Source: Mycolicibacterium sp. GF69 (GTDB lineage Bacteria > Actinomycetota > Actinomycetes > Mycobacteriales > Mycobacteriaceae). From it: a DNA stretch of 64,000 nt. This document shows, piece after piece, positions 19,522 to 29,296 of this stretch; positions within the stretch are counted from its first letter, which is position 1, and every line of letters begins with the position of its first letter. The DNA is taken from positions 1 to 64,000 of the forward strand of contig NZ_QMEW01000010.1 of the NCBI RefSeq assembly GCF_003284965.1, in the 5' to 3' direction. Made by a program: the position numbers and the translations under genes. Under the pieces are notes generated by a model. It searched no databases. It was not told the DNA's origin and saw only the letters and a list, made by a program, of their open reading frames with translations.

Positions 19522-20858
19522 CACTGCGACCGAGGTTTTCGACGCTCGTCGCGGCGGGTGTGGCTGTAACGGGTGTGGTGTTGCTGGTGGCCGCGATGCT
19601 GCTCGGGCAGTCGAGCTATTCGGGTGGCCGCACCGTGGTGACCGTGCGCCTGTGGGACGAGCAGGTCGCCGAGGCGTACCGCGCGTCGTTCGCCGAGTTC
19701 GGTCGTAACCACCCCGATATCGAGGTTCGGGTCAACGTCGTCGCCTACTCCACGTATTTCGACACGTTGCGCACCGACGTCGCAGGAGGTGGCGCCGACG
19801 ACATCTTCTGGACCAGCAATGCGTATTTCGCCGAATACGCCGATAGCGGCCGGTTGATGGATATCGGAAAGTTGCTGGGCGACGAGACAGCTCGGGGGTG
19901 GGAGCCGTCGGTGGTCGATCAGTTCACCCGAAACGGCGCGCTCTGGGGGGTGCCGCAGCTGACCGACGCCGGCATCGGGGTGTACTTCAATGCCGACCTG
20001 CTCGCCGCGGCCGGGATCGACCCGCGCGAGCTTTCGACGCTGCGCTGGTCACCGAACCCCGCCGTCGACACGCTGCGACCACTGCTGGCCCGCCTCACCC
20101 TCGACCGCGACGGCCGCGCTGCGGGTACCCCGGGCTTCGACGCGCAGCGGATCCGGCAATGGGGATACAACGCCGCCAACGATCTGCAGGGCATCTATCT
20201 CAACTACATCGGTTCGGCCGGCGGGGTGTTCGCCGTCGGCGACCGGTTCGCGTTCGACAACCCGCAGGCCGCGCAAGCCTTCGAGTACCTGGTACGGCTG
20301 ATCAACGCCGATCACGTTGCGCCGCCGGCATCGGCCACCAACGACAACGGCGACTTCTCCCGTAACCAGTTCCTGCAGGGCAGGTTGGCGCTGTTTCAGT
20401 CCGGGACGTACAACTTGGCCACAATCGCCGACACCGCGCCGTTCCGATGGGGGGTTGCCTTGCTGCCGGCGGGACCCGACGGCCGGGTCAGCGTGACGAA
20501 CGGTATTGCCGCTGCGGGTAATTCGGCCACGGCACATCCCGAAGCGGTGCGCGAGGTGTTGGCGTGGATGGGCAGTGCCCGCGGCAACGAGTACCTCGGT
20601 GCCGGCGGCGCGGCGATTCCCGCGGTGCTCGCGGCCCAACCGGTCTATCACGACTACTGGCGGACCCGCGGCGTGGATGTAGGCGCATTCTTCGACGTGC
20701 TCGACGGCCCGCGCATCCCGGCTCCCGGCGGCGTCGGTTTCGCAGCCGGATTCGACGCGCTCAAACCCTATTTCGACGAGATGTTCCTGGGCCGCCGCGA
20801 CGTACCGACCACGCTCGCACAGGCTCAGGCGGCCGCGAACGCCGCCGCGCAACGGTAG
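19518..20858 (+). CDS. uspC: Extracytoplasmic amino-sugar-binding protein UspC
   Basis: 446 aa extracellular solute-binding protein of the sugar-binding class. The first 35 residues contain a hydrophobic segment acting as a signal or membrane anchor. No cysteine follows it, so the lipobox expected in this protein family is not seen; the protein may be anchored by its uncleaved helix. The mature part has the usual two-lobe features, with DIFWTSNAYFAEY and ALWGVPQ near the ligand cleft. The orthologue Rv2318 binds amino sugars, so import of cell-wall-derived or environmental amino sugars is likely. A long palindrome follows the stop codon. Confidence 0.9.
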   Translation: MTLRPRFSTLVAAGVAVTGVVLLVAAMLLGQSSYSGGRTVVTVRLWDEQVAEAYRASFAEFGRNHPDIEVRVNVVAYSTYFDTLRTDVAGGGADDIFWTSNAYFAEYADSGRLMDIGKLLGDETARGWEPSVVDQFTRNGALWGVPQLTDAGIGVYFNADLLAAAGIDPRELSTLRWSPNPAVDTLRPLLARLTLDRDGRAAGTPGFDAQRIRQWGYNAANDLQGIYLNYIGSAGGVFAVGDRFAFDNPQAAQAFEYLVRLINADHVAPPASATNDNGDFSRNQFLQGRLALFQSGTYNLATIADTAPFRWGVALLPAGPDGRVSVTNGIAAAGNSATAHPEAVREVLAWMGSARGNEYLGAGGAAIPAVLAAQPVYHDYWRTRGVDVGAFFDVLDGPRIPAPGGVGFAAGFDALKPYFDEMFLGRRDVPTTLAQAQAAANAAAQR

Positions 20859-20863
20859 CGCTC

Positions 20864-20923
20864 GCCGAGACTGCGGTTTATGACCTGATTCGGCCGTTTT
20901 TCGTCAGAAAGCGTAGTCTCGGC
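20864..20923. repeat. 60 bp imperfect palindrome between convergent genes
   Basis: Two 30-base half-sites are symmetric about CGGCCG (20891-20896), with 22 of 30 positions complementary, including an unbroken GCCGAGACT/AGTCTCGGC end. It fills the gap between the stop of uspC and the stop of the convergent ECF T-subunit gene. It could act as a bidirectional terminator through its RNA hairpin. Its length and internal symmetry look more like a dispersed palindromic repeat element than a simple terminator. Confidence 0.7.
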
Positions 20924-20926
20924 GCG

Positions 20927-21772
20927 CTAACCTGACGCGGCGCTGGTTCCGAGCACCGTCAACTCCAGCGCGAGCGCCGCACCGCACACCGCGGCGACGA
21001 TGAGAAACGCCCACCAGTCGATGGCTTTCGGATGCGACGGTGCGGCCGAGATCTGGCCGGCCCCGCCCCGCGCGGTGATCGCGTCGCCCATCTCGTCGGC
21101 GCGCCGCAGCGCGACGGTGATGGCCGCCGCGAGCAGATCGATCGCCTCGAGCCACCACCGGCGCAGACGTCCAGTGCGACGTTCGGGTATCTGCTTGGGC
21201 CGCAGGTTGCGCGCGGCGTAGAGCACGCGGAACTCGTCGATCAGCATCGGGAAGGCCCGCAACGCCAACGCCAGTCCGACTGCCCACTCGTCGACGGGTA
21301 CGCGCAATACCCGCAGCGGTCGGCCCAATTTCGCGACGGCGGGCGCGATCTCGGCGACGTTCGTCGTGAAGGAGACCATCGCCCCGAGACCGAGCAGCAC
21401 TATCGACAACGCGGTGATGCGCAGAAAGTTCAGTAGCCCGCCGAGCCCGACTTCCACGGAGCCCATTGAGATGATGGGGCTGCCGCCAGCGAAGGTGGCC
21501 GTCAGACCCCCCAGGAACAGCAGGATCCAGAGCCAACGCGGAATCGACGGGAGCACACCGCGCGGGATGTCGGCCAGCCGTGCCGCGACCACCACGAGCA
21601 CCGCGACCGCGCCGATCGGCACCCAACCCGGATAAAAAGTCATCAGAACGCCGATGGCCGCCACGAGTACGAGTTTTGTGCCGGCCCAGAGTTGGTGGAT
21701 GACGCTGTTGCCGGGAACGGGCCGCAGGAGTACGACACCCCTGCGCTGACGCCGCCTCGCCGGGGCCGTCAT
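20927..21772 (-). CDS. ECF transporter transmembrane T subunit (EcfT/CbiQ-like)
   Basis: 281 aa from the ATG at 21772. Five to six membrane helices, with the coupling-helix signatures of EcfT ([22 protein letters not shown], and [16 protein letters not shown]). It links the ATPase pair to the substrate-binding S component. It overlaps the upstream fused S-A-A' gene by four bases (ATGA), so the two genes encode a complete transporter. Corresponds to M. tuberculosis Rv2325c. The vitamin or metal carried is unknown, and no riboswitch is visible upstream of the operon to indicate it. Confidence 0.88.
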   Translation of the reverse strand: MTAPARRRQRRGVVLLRPVPGNSVIHQLWAGTKLVLVAAIGVLMTFYPGWVPIGAVAVLVVVAARLADIPRGVLPSIPRWLWILLFLGGLTATFAGGSPIISMGSVEVGLGGLLNFLRITALSIVLLGLGAMVSFTTNVAEIAPAVAKLGRPLRVLRVPVDEWAVGLALALRAFPMLIDEFRVLYAARNLRPKQIPERRTGRLRRWWLEAIDLLAAAITVALRRADEMGDAITARGGAGQISAAPSHPKAIDWWAFLIVAAVCGAALALELTVLGTSAASG

Positions 21773-23811
21773 GGGAGGCCACCCGCTGTCGTCGGGGCGG
21801 GCACCAGCAGGCCGCCTTCCAGATGCAGTGTGCGCGGGCACAATTCCTCCAGGCCGGCGAAGTCGTGGGAGATGACGACGACGGTCAGACCCGCCCGCCG
21901 ACGGAGGTCGACCAGCAGACGTAGCAGCCCGCGCTGGCTCGTGGCGTCCAGACCGGCCAGCGGCTCGTCGAGGATGAGCGCCCGCGGTGAACGGGCGAGC
22001 AGACCGGCGAGGACGACCCGGCGCATCTGGCCGCCGCTGAGTTGGTCGATGCGTCGGGCCGCCAACGTCGGGTCCAGACCGACAGTGGACAGCGCCTCGA
22101 CGACCCGCGTGCGATCGCTCGGGGAGAACCCGGCAGCCGAGGCGATCTCGAGATCGACGCGACTGCGCATCAGCTGCAACCGCGCCGCCTGGAACGAGAT
22201 CGCAACGGCGCCCACTTGATCCGAGGCGGGTTTCCCGTCGAGCAGACAAGCGCCCTCGGTGGGCTCGGTCAGGCCCGCCATGATCCAGGCGAGTGTCGAC
22301 TTACCCGACCCGTTCAGCCCGTGGATCAGCACACCGTCGCCTTCGTGCACGGTGAACGTGATGTCGCGCAACGCCGTGGCGGCCCACGGGGTACCGCTGC
22401 CGTATTCATGGCTGACGTCTTTGAGTTCTAGCACCGCCGCGCACGCCGCGCCGGGTGCGACGGTCGGCGCCGGTGCGTCGGCGGATTCGACCATGTCGGT
22501 GTTGTCGGCGGCGCCGCCGTTTCCCGTCAGGTCGACGGTACGGTCGGCGGCCACGGCTTCGTCGTTGTAATGGGTGATGTGCACCAGCGACATCTGGTGG
22601 TGGTCGGTCAAGCCCGACAGCACCGACATCAGCCCGTCGCGGCCCTGCTGGTCGACCATGCTCGTCACCTCGTCGGCGATCATCAGCGACGGCTCGCGCG
22701 CGAGCGCGGCGGCGACGGCCAGCCGCTGCAGCTCACCACCGGACAATCCGCCGGTGTCACGTTCGGCCAACCCGTCCAGCCCGACCTCGGCGAGCAACTG
22801 GCTGACGTCGGTGGCCTTGCCGGCCGGCAGACCCCAGACCACGTCGTCGGCGACACGAGTGCCGAGCACTTGGCTCTCGGGGTGCTGCATGATCACCGCT
22901 GTGCCGCCGATGCGGCCCAGTCCGACGGCGCCCGGCCGGTCGATCCTGCCCGCGGTCGGCTCCCGCCCAGCCAGCATCAGCATCAGCGTCGTCTTACCTG
23001 AGCCGTTGGCGCCGGTCACCGCGAGGTGCTCGCCCGGCTCGACATCGAGCGAGACCGGGCCCAGCGCGTCGTGGTCGGCAGCCGGATAGCGGAACCGGAC
23101 GTCGCGAAGCCGCGCGGGAACCGGGCCGATCGCTGCGGTGTCGCCGGCGGGTGACTCGAGCTTGTGCACATCGGGGATCCCCGCCAGCCGTTCCATCACC
23201 CGCGAGAGGGCCCACCATCCGACGAGGCTGACGAATGTGATCGAAAACACGCCCGTGACGAAGAAGAGCACCGGCCAGAACTCCAGCGCGGTGGCGAAGT
23301 CACGCTTGAGTTGTCCGGCGAAACCTTCCATTTCGGGTATGCGCGCGATGATCGCGGCAAGGCCGTTGACGTTGGCGGTGACCGACTCGAAGATCAGGTA
23401 GCGCAGCCGCGACAAGATGGCCAGCGCGACCACCACGGCCACGCCGAACACCGCCCCGGCGATCATCGCGGCGAAGAGCACCGTCGGCGTGCCGCGGCCC
23501 CGCCTCTTGACGATTCCGGTCAGCCCGCCGATGTAGGCGCAGTTGACGACGGTCATGAACCCGCCCATGCCGGCGATCAGGAACGCGATGATGCCGCCCG
23601 CGACGGTCGCCGTGAGTAGGACCCGCAACCGGTAGCGGTAGGCCAGCAGGCCCATCGGCACCGTCCCCAACAACGACAACCCGGCCGCGAACGGCACCAC
23701 CACCGAGATGATCGCCGTGGCAGCGCAGAGCGCCGCCATGACGGAAGCCTGTGCCAGTTCGACGGGACGCAAGCGACCGGTGCGTCGAGTTCGATCCCCG
23801 GTCGCGGCCAT
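21769..23811 (-). CDS. Fused ECF transporter: S-like membrane domain plus two ATPase domains
   Basis: 680 aa from the ATG at 23811. Residues about 20-220 form an S-component-like domain of about six membrane helices. The first ABC domain has Walker [10 protein letters not shown] near 264, LSGGELQ and Walker B with a DE pair ([11 protein letters not shown]). The second has GLNGSGKST near 500, LSGGQMRRV and [12 protein letters not shown]. All catalytic signatures are intact in both. With the T subunit encoded downstream this makes a two-gene ECF importer, the layout of M. tuberculosis Rv2326c/Rv2325c. Fusing S to a dedicated ATPase pair implies a single fixed substrate rather than shared S components. 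The substrate is not known. Confidence 0.88.
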   Translation of the reverse strand: MAATGDRTRRTGRLRPVELAQASVMAALCAATAIISVVVPFAAGLSLLGTVPMGLLAYRYRLRVLLTATVAGGIIAFLIAGMGGFMTVVNCAYIGGLTGIVKRRGRGTPTVLFAAMIAGAVFGVAVVVALAILSRLRYLIFESVTANVNGLAAIIARIPEMEGFAGQLKRDFATALEFWPVLFFVTGVFSITFVSLVGWWALSRVMERLAGIPDVHKLESPAGDTAAIGPVPARLRDVRFRYPAADHDALGPVSLDVEPGEHLAVTGANGSGKTTLMLMLAGREPTAGRIDRPGAVGLGRIGGTAVIMQHPESQVLGTRVADDVVWGLPAGKATDVSQLLAEVGLDGLAERDTGGLSGGELQRLAVAAALAREPSLMIADEVTSMVDQQGRDGLMSVLSGLTDHHQMSLVHITHYNDEAVAADRTVDLTGNGGAADNTDMVESADAPAPTVAPGAACAAVLELKDVSHEYGSGTPWAATALRDITFTVHEGDGVLIHGLNGSGKSTLAWIMAGLTEPTEGACLLDGKPASDQVGAVAISFQAARLQLMRSRVDLEIASAAGFSPSDRTRVVEALSTVGLDPTLAARRIDQLSGGQMRRVVLAGLLARSPRALILDEPLAGLDATSQRGLLRLLVDLRRRAGLTVVVISHDFAGLEELCPRTLHLEGGLLVPAPTTAGGLP

Positions 23812-23877
23812 TTCTCGATTCTGCCAGCCAAGATCCGACTGCCCGGCCACGGCTGCGCAGCCACGACGTTTGAAACA

Positions 23878-23892
23878 CATAGAGCAGCTATG
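23878..23892. promoter_or_regulatory. Short inverted repeat, possible MarR operator
   Basis: CATAG-agcag-CTATG is a perfect 5 bp dyad in the 94 bp gap between the divergent ECF operon and the marR gene, ending 13 bp before the marR start. MarR regulators usually bind such dyads in their own promoter. The arms are short, so this may be chance. Confidence 0.3.
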
Positions 23893-23905
23893 CAATAGTG
23901 GCTTC

Positions 23906-24346
23906 ATGACCGAGAATCTCGGAGCCGACCTGCTGTCCGTCGTCGCCCGGATCAACCGACTGGCCACACAGCGGGTCCGGCTTCCGCTCGGTTATGCCCA
24001 AGCCCGACTGTTGTCGACGATCGAAGACCAGGGCGAGGCGCGGATCTCCGATCTGGCCGCGCTCGACCACTGCTCACAGCCGACGATGACGACCCAGGTC
24101 CGTCGGCTCGAGGATGCGGGCATGGTGTCGCGCAGCGTCGACCCCGAAGATGCGCGCGCGGTGCTGATCCGCATCACCCCGAAGGGGATCGACACGCTCC
24201 GCCAAGTCCGCTTGGACCGTGGGGCCGCCATCGATCCGTACCTCGAACGGCTTGATGCCCCGGATCGGGAGACGCTCACCGAGGCGGTCGCGGTGTTGCG
24301 TCGGCTGCTGAAGGACGCGGCCACCCCCAACACGATCACCAAGTAA
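23906..24346 (+). CDS. MarR-family transcriptional regulator
   Basis: 146 aa from the ATG at 23906. Winged helix-turn-helix protein: [29 protein letters not shown] is the recognition region and [19 protein letters not shown] the wing. Corresponds by position to M. tuberculosis Rv2327. It lies 24 bp upstream of an MFS exporter gene on the same strand, the usual arrangement in which the regulator represses itself and a drug exporter until a phenolic or other ligand binds. It is also divergent from the ECF operon and might control it too. Confidence 0.9.
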   Translation: MTENLGADLLSVVARINRLATQRVRLPLGYAQARLLSTIEDQGEARISDLAALDHCSQPTMTTQVRRLEDAGMVSRSVDPEDARAVLIRITPKGIDTLRQVRLDRGAAIDPYLERLDAPDRETLTEAVAVLRRLLKDAATPNTITK

Positions 24347-24370
24347 CCATCCGAAGGAGAGATCGCCCGA

Positions 24371-25579
24371 ATGTGGCGTCAACCGAAAGCTGTTTGGGCC
24401 GTTGCCTTCGCGTGCGTCGTCGCGTTCATGGGCATCGGTCTGGTCGATCCGATTCTCAAACCGATCGCCGAGAACCTCGACGCGTCACCGTCGCAGGTGT
24501 CGCTGTTGTTCACCAGCTACATGGCGGTGATGGGCGTGGCCATGCTCATCACGGGTGTGCTGGCCAGCCGTATCGGCGCGAAGCGCACGCTGCTGGTCGG
24601 TCTGGCCATCATCATCGCGGGCGCCGGCCTGGCCGGAATGTCCGAAACGGTGATGGAAATCGTTGGCTGGCGGGCGCTTTGGGGGCTGGGCAATGCCCTG
24701 TTCATCGCGACGGCGCTGGCCACCATCGTCAGCTCGGCGCGCGGTTCGGTGGCACAGGCGATCATCTTGTACGAGGCGGCGCTCGGCTTGGGTATCGCGG
24801 TGGGCCCACTCGTCGGCGGTGTGCTGGGGTCGATTTCGTGGCGCGGACCGTTCTTCGGGGTGTCGGCGTTGATGGCGTTGGCTCTCGTGGTGACCGTCGT
24901 GCTGCTGCCGTCCACTCCGCCCGCGGCGCGTGCCACGACTCTGGCCGATCCGTTCCGCGCCCTGCGCCACCGCGGACTGCTGGGGGTCGCGGTCACCGCG
25001 CTGCTCTACAACTTCGGCTTCTTCACACTGCTGGCGTTCACACCGTTTCCGCTCGACATGAGCGCCCACCAGATCGGGCTGATCTTCTTCGGCTGGGGCG
25101 TTGCGCTGGCGTTTACGTCGGTGGTGGTGGCACCGCGGCTTCAGCACCGGTTCGGCACCGTGCCGGTGTTGTTGGTGAACCTGTTGGCGATGACGGCGAC
25201 GCTGGTCGTGATGGCCGTGGCGACCGAGAACAAGGCGGTACTGGCGACGTGCGTGGTGGTCGCGGGGCTGTTCATCGGCATCAACAACACGTTGATCACC
25301 GAAACTGTCATGAAGGCCGCTCCTGTCGAGCGCGGTGTCGCTTCGGCGGCTTACAGTTTCGTGCGATTCTCCGGGGCTGCGCTGGCGCCATGGCTCGCCG
25401 GAGTGCTCGGTGAGCAGGTGAGCGTGCACATGCCGTACTGGGTCGGCGCCGCCGCCGTGCTACTGGGCGCGGGCATCCTGGCGATCACCCGGACGCGGCT
25501 GGCGGGTATCGACGTCGACAACACCGAACTCGACGAGGTCAGCGAGGCGACCGCGATCACCGTCGGCAGCGACAGCTGA
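24371..25579 (+). CDS. MFS efflux transporter
   Basis: 402 aa, about twelve membrane helices. The loop between helices 2 and 3 carries the MFS signature as GVLASRIGAKRTLLVG. A strong ribosome-binding site (AAGGAGAG) precedes the ATG. The N-terminal half has a proline/glycine-rich helix 5 (LGIAVGPLVGGVLGS), typical of drug/proton antiporters. Its place directly after a marR gene suggests inducible efflux of a small toxic compound. The substrate is unknown. Confidence 0.9.
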   Translation: MWRQPKAVWAVAFACVVAFMGIGLVDPILKPIAENLDASPSQVSLLFTSYMAVMGVAMLITGVLASRIGAKRTLLVGLAIIIAGAGLAGMSETVMEIVGWRALWGLGNALFIATALATIVSSARGSVAQAIILYEAALGLGIAVGPLVGGVLGSISWRGPFFGVSALMALALVVTVVLLPSTPPAARATTLADPFRALRHRGLLGVAVTALLYNFGFFTLLAFTPFPLDMSAHQIGLIFFGWGVALAFTSVVVAPRLQHRFGTVPVLLVNLLAMTATLVVMAVATENKAVLATCVVVAGLFIGINNTLITETVMKAAPVERGVASAAYSFVRFSGAALAPWLAGVLGEQVSVHMPYWVGAAAVLLGAGILAITRTRLAGIDVDNTELDEVSEATAITVGSDS

Positions 25580-25592
25580 CCATGCGGCCCTG

Positions 25593-26318
25593 TCAGGTGA
25601 TCACCGAGCCGACCAGCAAGCCGACGACATAAGTCGCCGCGATCGCGGCCGTACCCAGAGCAAGCTGCCGTAGCGAAGCGAACCACAGCGGTCGTTTGGT
25701 GAAGCGCGACGCGACACCACCGGCGATCATGAGCCCGACGCCTCCGCACAGCAGACCGAGCCACAGGCTCTCGAAGCCCAGGAAATAGGGAAGCAGCGGC
25801 GTCACGGCGCCGATCGCGAACATGACGAACGATGACACCGCCGCGACGTACGGTGACGGCTTCTCGGTGGGGTCGATGCCGATCTCCCGGACGAGGTGGA
25901 AGTTGACCGCACGATTCTCGTCGCGGTGAATCTCCTCGGTGGCCAGCGCGGCGGTCTGCGGCGACAGTCCCAATTCCATCAGCTCGTCGGTGAGTTCGGC
26001 CTTCTCGGCTTGCAGATGCTTGCGGAAGGCGCGGCGTTCGACGACGACTTCGGAGTCGATCTGTTCATTGGCGGTCCGCACCGAGGTGTACTCGCCCAGC
26101 GCCATGGAAAATGCTCCGGCGGCCAGGCCCGCGAATCCACTGAGCACCACCGCGTGCGCGTTGGCTGCCGCGCCCACGCCCGCGATCAGCGCGGTATTGG
26201 AGACGAGGCCGTCCATCGCGCCGAACGTCGCCGCCCGCAGCCATCCGCCGCTGACGTCGCTGTGGCGGTGGTCGAAGTCGTGCGGACGCCGCCGGCGTTC
26301 CCCGTTTGCCTTCTTCAT
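25593..26318 (-). CDS. VIT1/CCC1-family iron/manganese transporter
   Basis: 241 aa. An N-terminal hydrophobic pair with the family motif GAMDGLVSNTALIAGV, then a helical cytoplasmic region rich in Glu (ANEQIDSEVVVERRAF ... EEIHRDENRA), then three C-terminal membrane helices. In plants and yeast such proteins move Fe2+ or Mn2+ into vacuoles; bacterial homologues export the metal from the cytoplasm. The acidic cytoplasmic metal-binding domain is present. Convergent with the MFS gene, with a 13 bp gap. It could protect against metal excess. Confidence 0.87.
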   Translation of the reverse strand: MKKANGERRRRPHDFDHRHSDVSGGWLRAATFGAMDGLVSNTALIAGVGAAANAHAVVLSGFAGLAAGAFSMALGEYTSVRTANEQIDSEVVVERRAFRKHLQAEKAELTDELMELGLSPQTAALATEEIHRDENRAVNFHLVREIGIDPTEKPSPYVAAVSSFVMFAIGAVTPLLPYFLGFESLWLGLLCGGVGLMIAGGVASRFTKRPLWFASLRQLALGTAAIAATYVVGLLVGSVIT

Positions 26319-26407
26319 GGCCTGATTGAACTCCGGGTGTCGTGCGACGAACCACTGAGGTTCACCTTCGTTTGCGGCATCACAGTTTGGGGAACCGCGT
26401 CGAGGGT

Positions 26408-26413
26408 TACCGT
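26408..26413 (+). promoter_or_regulatory. -10 hexamer (TACCGT) for a leaderless acyl-CoA oxidase mRNA
   Basis: TACCGT fits TANNNT, and its last T is seven bases before the ATG at 26420. No ribosome-binding site is seen before this start codon, consistent with a leaderless mRNA. Confidence 0.45.
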
Positions 26414-26419
26414 CGAGTC

Positions 26420-28393
26420 ATGACCACTACCGCAGAACATCTGCGCAATGCACTCGACGGCCGTTGGCGCGATGTGAAGAACCGGTTGCGCGAAGAACTC
26501 TCCAGCGAGATCTTTCGTCCGCATTACACCCCCAACACCGTCATCGCCAGGACCAAGGTCGCCGAGCAGTTGAAGATCATGGCGGCTCAGGGTTCGGCCG
26601 AGGACGGGTTCAAGAAGGCGCACGGCGGCAACGGCGACGTCGGGGCTGCGGTCACCCAGATCGAGATGCTGGCGATGTCGGATCTGTCGCTGATGGTCAA
26701 GGCCGGTGTGCAGTGGGGGTTGTTCGGCGGGGCGATCGAGAACCTGGGCACCGAGCGCCACCACGAGAAATATGTGCGACGGATTATCGACTGCGATCTG
26801 CTGGGCTGTTTCGCGATGACCGAGACGGGTCACGGCAGCGATGTGCAGTCGTTGGAAACCACCGCGACCTACGATCCGGCCACCGAGGAGTTCGTCGTCA
26901 ACTCGCCCACGCCGACGGCGCGTAAGGACTACATCGGCGGCGCCGCCGAAACTGCCCGCATGGCAGCGGTATTCGCTCAGCTGATCACGCCCGACGGGGT
27001 CGGCCACGGCGTGCACTGTGTGCTGGTGCCGATTCGCGACGACGAGGGCAACGACCTGCCGGGGATAACGACGTCGGACTGTCATTACAAGGGTGGGCTG
27101 CCCGGCGTCGACAACGGGCGCATCCAGTTCGACCAGGTCCGTGTTCCCCGCGAGAACCTCCTCAACAAGTACGGCGACGTGGCCCCGGACGGCACCTACT
27201 CCTCGCCGATCGAGAATCCGGGCCGCCGGTTCTTCACGATGCTGGGCACCTTGATTCGGGGGCGGGTCACCGTCGGTGGCAGCGCCGCGGCCGCCGCCCG
27301 TGTCGGGCTCGACATCGCGACGCGATATGCGTTGCAGCGCAGGCAGTTCGAAGCGCCTGGCGACGACAAAGAGGTGCTGATAATGGACTACCTGGTGCAC
27401 CAGCGGCGCCTGTTCCCGCTGATCGCCAAGTCGTATGCGTTGCAGTTCGCGCAGAACGAGCTGGTAGCCAAATGCCACGACCTGCAGAGCGCCGAAGATC
27501 CTGATCCCGAAGAGCAACGCGAGCTGGAGGCGCGGGCGGCCGGGCTGAAGGCGGTCAACACCTGGCACGCCACCCGCGCGATTCAGGAAGCCCGCGAAGC
27601 GTGCGGCGGCGCAGGCTATATGGCCGAGAACCGCCTGATCGCGTTGAAGGCCGACACCGACGTGTTCACCACCTTCGAGGGCGACAACCACGTCCTGACC
27701 CAGTTGGTGGCCAAGCAGTTGCTCACCGCCTACGCCGACGACGTCAAGAGTATGAGCCCGGTCGAATGGGTGCGGTTCGCCGCCAACTTCGCTGGTGAGC
27801 GCGTGCTGAAACGCACCGCGGCCGAGACGATCATGCAGACCATCCTCGACACGCGGCAGGACAACGAGGAGGAAGGCAGCCTGTTCAACCGCGGCACCCA
27901 GGTGCAGATGTTCGAGGACCGCGAGGAGTACATGATCGCCACGGTGGCCCGCCGGTTGCAGGGTAAGTCCAAGGAGATGAGCGAGTTCGACGCGTTCAAC
28001 GCCGTGCAGGACCACGTGTTGCACAGCGCTCAAGCTCACATCGATCGGGTGATCCTGGAAGCGTTCGTCGCCGGCATCGACTCATGCCACGACGACGAAG
28101 CGCGCAAGGTTTTGAACATGGTGTGTGACCTCTACGCGCTGTCGGTGATCGAGGAGGACCGGGCCTGGTTCATCGAGCACCGGTACATCTCCACCGAGCG
28201 CGCCAAGGCCGTCACGCGCGGTATCAACGAACGCTGCCGGTCGCTGCGCCCCTACGCGGAGTTGCTGGTCGACGGGTTCGGCATTCCCGAGCAGTTGCGC
28301 TACGCCGAGATGCTGCACCCCGAGCACATACCCGATGCCGACGAGCACACCGAGCAGAACGCGATCAGCGCGGGCACCATCGAGCCGAAGTAG
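26420..28393 (+). CDS. Acyl-CoA oxidase/dehydrogenase family protein
   Basis: 657 aa from the ATG at 26420; the frame opens further upstream without a better start. It has the acyl-CoA oxidase architecture: a middle domain with TETGHGSDVQSLETTATYD and the FAD/substrate region NSPTPTARKDYIGGAAETA, a helical C-terminal dehydrogenase domain with REACGGAGYMAENR, and a last domain of about 180 residues as in ACOX proteins. It should carry out the first oxidation of fatty-acyl or sterol-side-chain CoA esters, passing electrons to oxygen or ETF. Length is typical of bacterial ACOX-like proteins. No beta-oxidation partner is adjacent. Confidence 0.88.
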   Translation: MTTTAEHLRNALDGRWRDVKNRLREELSSEIFRPHYTPNTVIARTKVAEQLKIMAAQGSAEDGFKKAHGGNGDVGAAVTQIEMLAMSDLSLMVKAGVQWGLFGGAIENLGTERHHEKYVRRIIDCDLLGCFAMTETGHGSDVQSLETTATYDPATEEFVVNSPTPTARKDYIGGAAETARMAAVFAQLITPDGVGHGVHCVLVPIRDDEGNDLPGITTSDCHYKGGLPGVDNGRIQFDQVRVPRENLLNKYGDVAPDGTYSSPIENPGRRFFTMLGTLIRGRVTVGGSAAAAARVGLDIATRYALQRRQFEAPGDDKEVLIMDYLVHQRRLFPLIAKSYALQFAQNELVAKCHDLQSAEDPDPEEQRELEARAAGLKAVNTWHATRAIQEAREACGGAGYMAENRLIALKADTDVFTTFEGDNHVLTQLVAKQLLTAYADDVKSMSPVEWVRFAANFAGERVLKRTAAETIMQTILDTRQDNEEEGSLFNRGTQVQMFEDREEYMIATVARRLQGKSKEMSEFDAFNAVQDHVLHSAQAHIDRVILEAFVAGIDSCHDDEARKVLNMVCDLYALSVIEEDRAWFIEHRYISTERAKAVTRGINERCRSLRPYAELLVDGFGIPEQLRYAEMLHPEHIPDADEHTEQNAISAGTIEPK

Positions 28394-28485
28394 CGCAATA
28401 CTTGAGATCGGTAGCCGCGGCCGTCGCCTGTACTTGATCGCACAGGCGCGGCCACCGCGGCCGCGCCCCGAAGCAAGGAGCGATC

Positions 28486-28788
28486 ATGAAGCCGATCTCG
28501 CGATTCGCCGCGACAGCAGCGATCTCCGGTGGTCTGGCGCTCGCCGGATTGGGTGTGGCGGGTGCCGCCGGGGCCGACTATTACTGGTTCGACTGGTGCC
28601 CGGGGCAAACCCCGCCGTCAGCGGCCTCGAACCGCAACCTCGACTGGGACTGGAACGTCTGCCACCGGTACCGCTATCAGGGCAACGATCTCATCGACGA
28701 GAGCGGCCGCCTCTATCCCGCGCCGCCACCGGCACCCGGCGCGATCTGCGGTAGGGACCTGTTCACCGGAATACCGATCTACTGCTGA
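28486..28788 (+). CDS. Small secreted protein
   Basis: 100 aa. A clear Sec signal peptide (residues about 1-30, basic start, alanine/glycine-rich core, AGAAGA cleavage region) is followed by a tryptophan-, proline- and cysteine-containing mature part of about 70 residues. Four cysteines (in FDWCPGQ, NVCHRY, AICGR and a C-terminal cysteine) could form two disulfides. A good ribosome-binding site (AAGGAG) precedes the ATG. Related small secreted proteins are common in mycobacteria, but I recognise no function. It is monocistronic, followed by a convergent tRNA gene. Confidence 0.8.
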   Translation: MKPISRFAATAAISGGLALAGLGVAGAAGADYYWFDWCPGQTPPSAASNRNLDWDWNVCHRYRYQGNDLIDESGRLYPAPPPAPGAICGRDLFTGIPIYC

Positions 28789-28806
28789 TTCGTTCGATCA
28801 CGCTTG

Positions 28807-28879
<73 letters not shown>

Positions 28880-29026
28880 CTGCTCACCCGCGATCACGCT
28901 ACTGTGCGGGCCGGGGGTTGACTCTAGCGTACGTGTCGCAGCGGCCGCCAATACGCCGCCACCCCTCCCGCTCTCAGCTATGTGAGGCAGGATGGAGCGA
29001 ACACACCGTCGTCTGGAAGGGACCCC

Positions 29027-29296
29027 GTGATCGGGTATTTCGTCGTATTGGGTGTCGGCTATGTGCTCGGTTCGAAGGCGGGCCGTCGCCGATATGAGCA
29101 GATCGCCGGAACCTACAAGGCGGTCACCGAGAGCCCTGCGGCCAAGGCCGTGCTCGACGCGGGTCGCCGCAAGATCGCCGACCGGGTGTCACCTGATCCG
29201 CCGATGGTCACGCTGACCGAGATCGATGCTGGAACCGAGGTGATCGGTCCCGAAGCTGTGCAGTCGAGAAGGTCGGTTAACGGTACGGGTCAGTGA
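29027..29296 (+). CDS. Conserved small membrane-associated protein (Rv2342-like)
   Basis: 89 aa from the GTG at 29027, which has GGAAGG a few bases upstream; the frame is open to 28982 but without a better start. One N-terminal hydrophobic segment (IGYFVVLGVGYVLGSKAG) is followed by a basic and amphipathic tail (GRRRYEQIAGTY). This glycine-containing anchor resembles small mycobacterial membrane proteins that sit at the inner face of the membrane. Corresponds to Rv2342 by sequence and by its place beside dnaG. Function unknown. Its 3' end overlaps the convergent secreted-protein gene by 20 bp. Confidence 0.75.
   Translation: MIGYFVVLGVGYVLGSKAGRRRYEQIAGTYKAVTESPAAKAVLDAGRRKIADRVSPDPPMVTLTEIDAGTEVIGPEAVQSRRSVNGTGQ

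Noticed and set aside
26315-28039. 574-codon minus-strand open frame
   Set aside because: It lies opposite the acyl-CoA oxidase gene; the translation is His/Gln/Arg/Val-rich with no domain, a typical antisense shadow in high-GC DNA.
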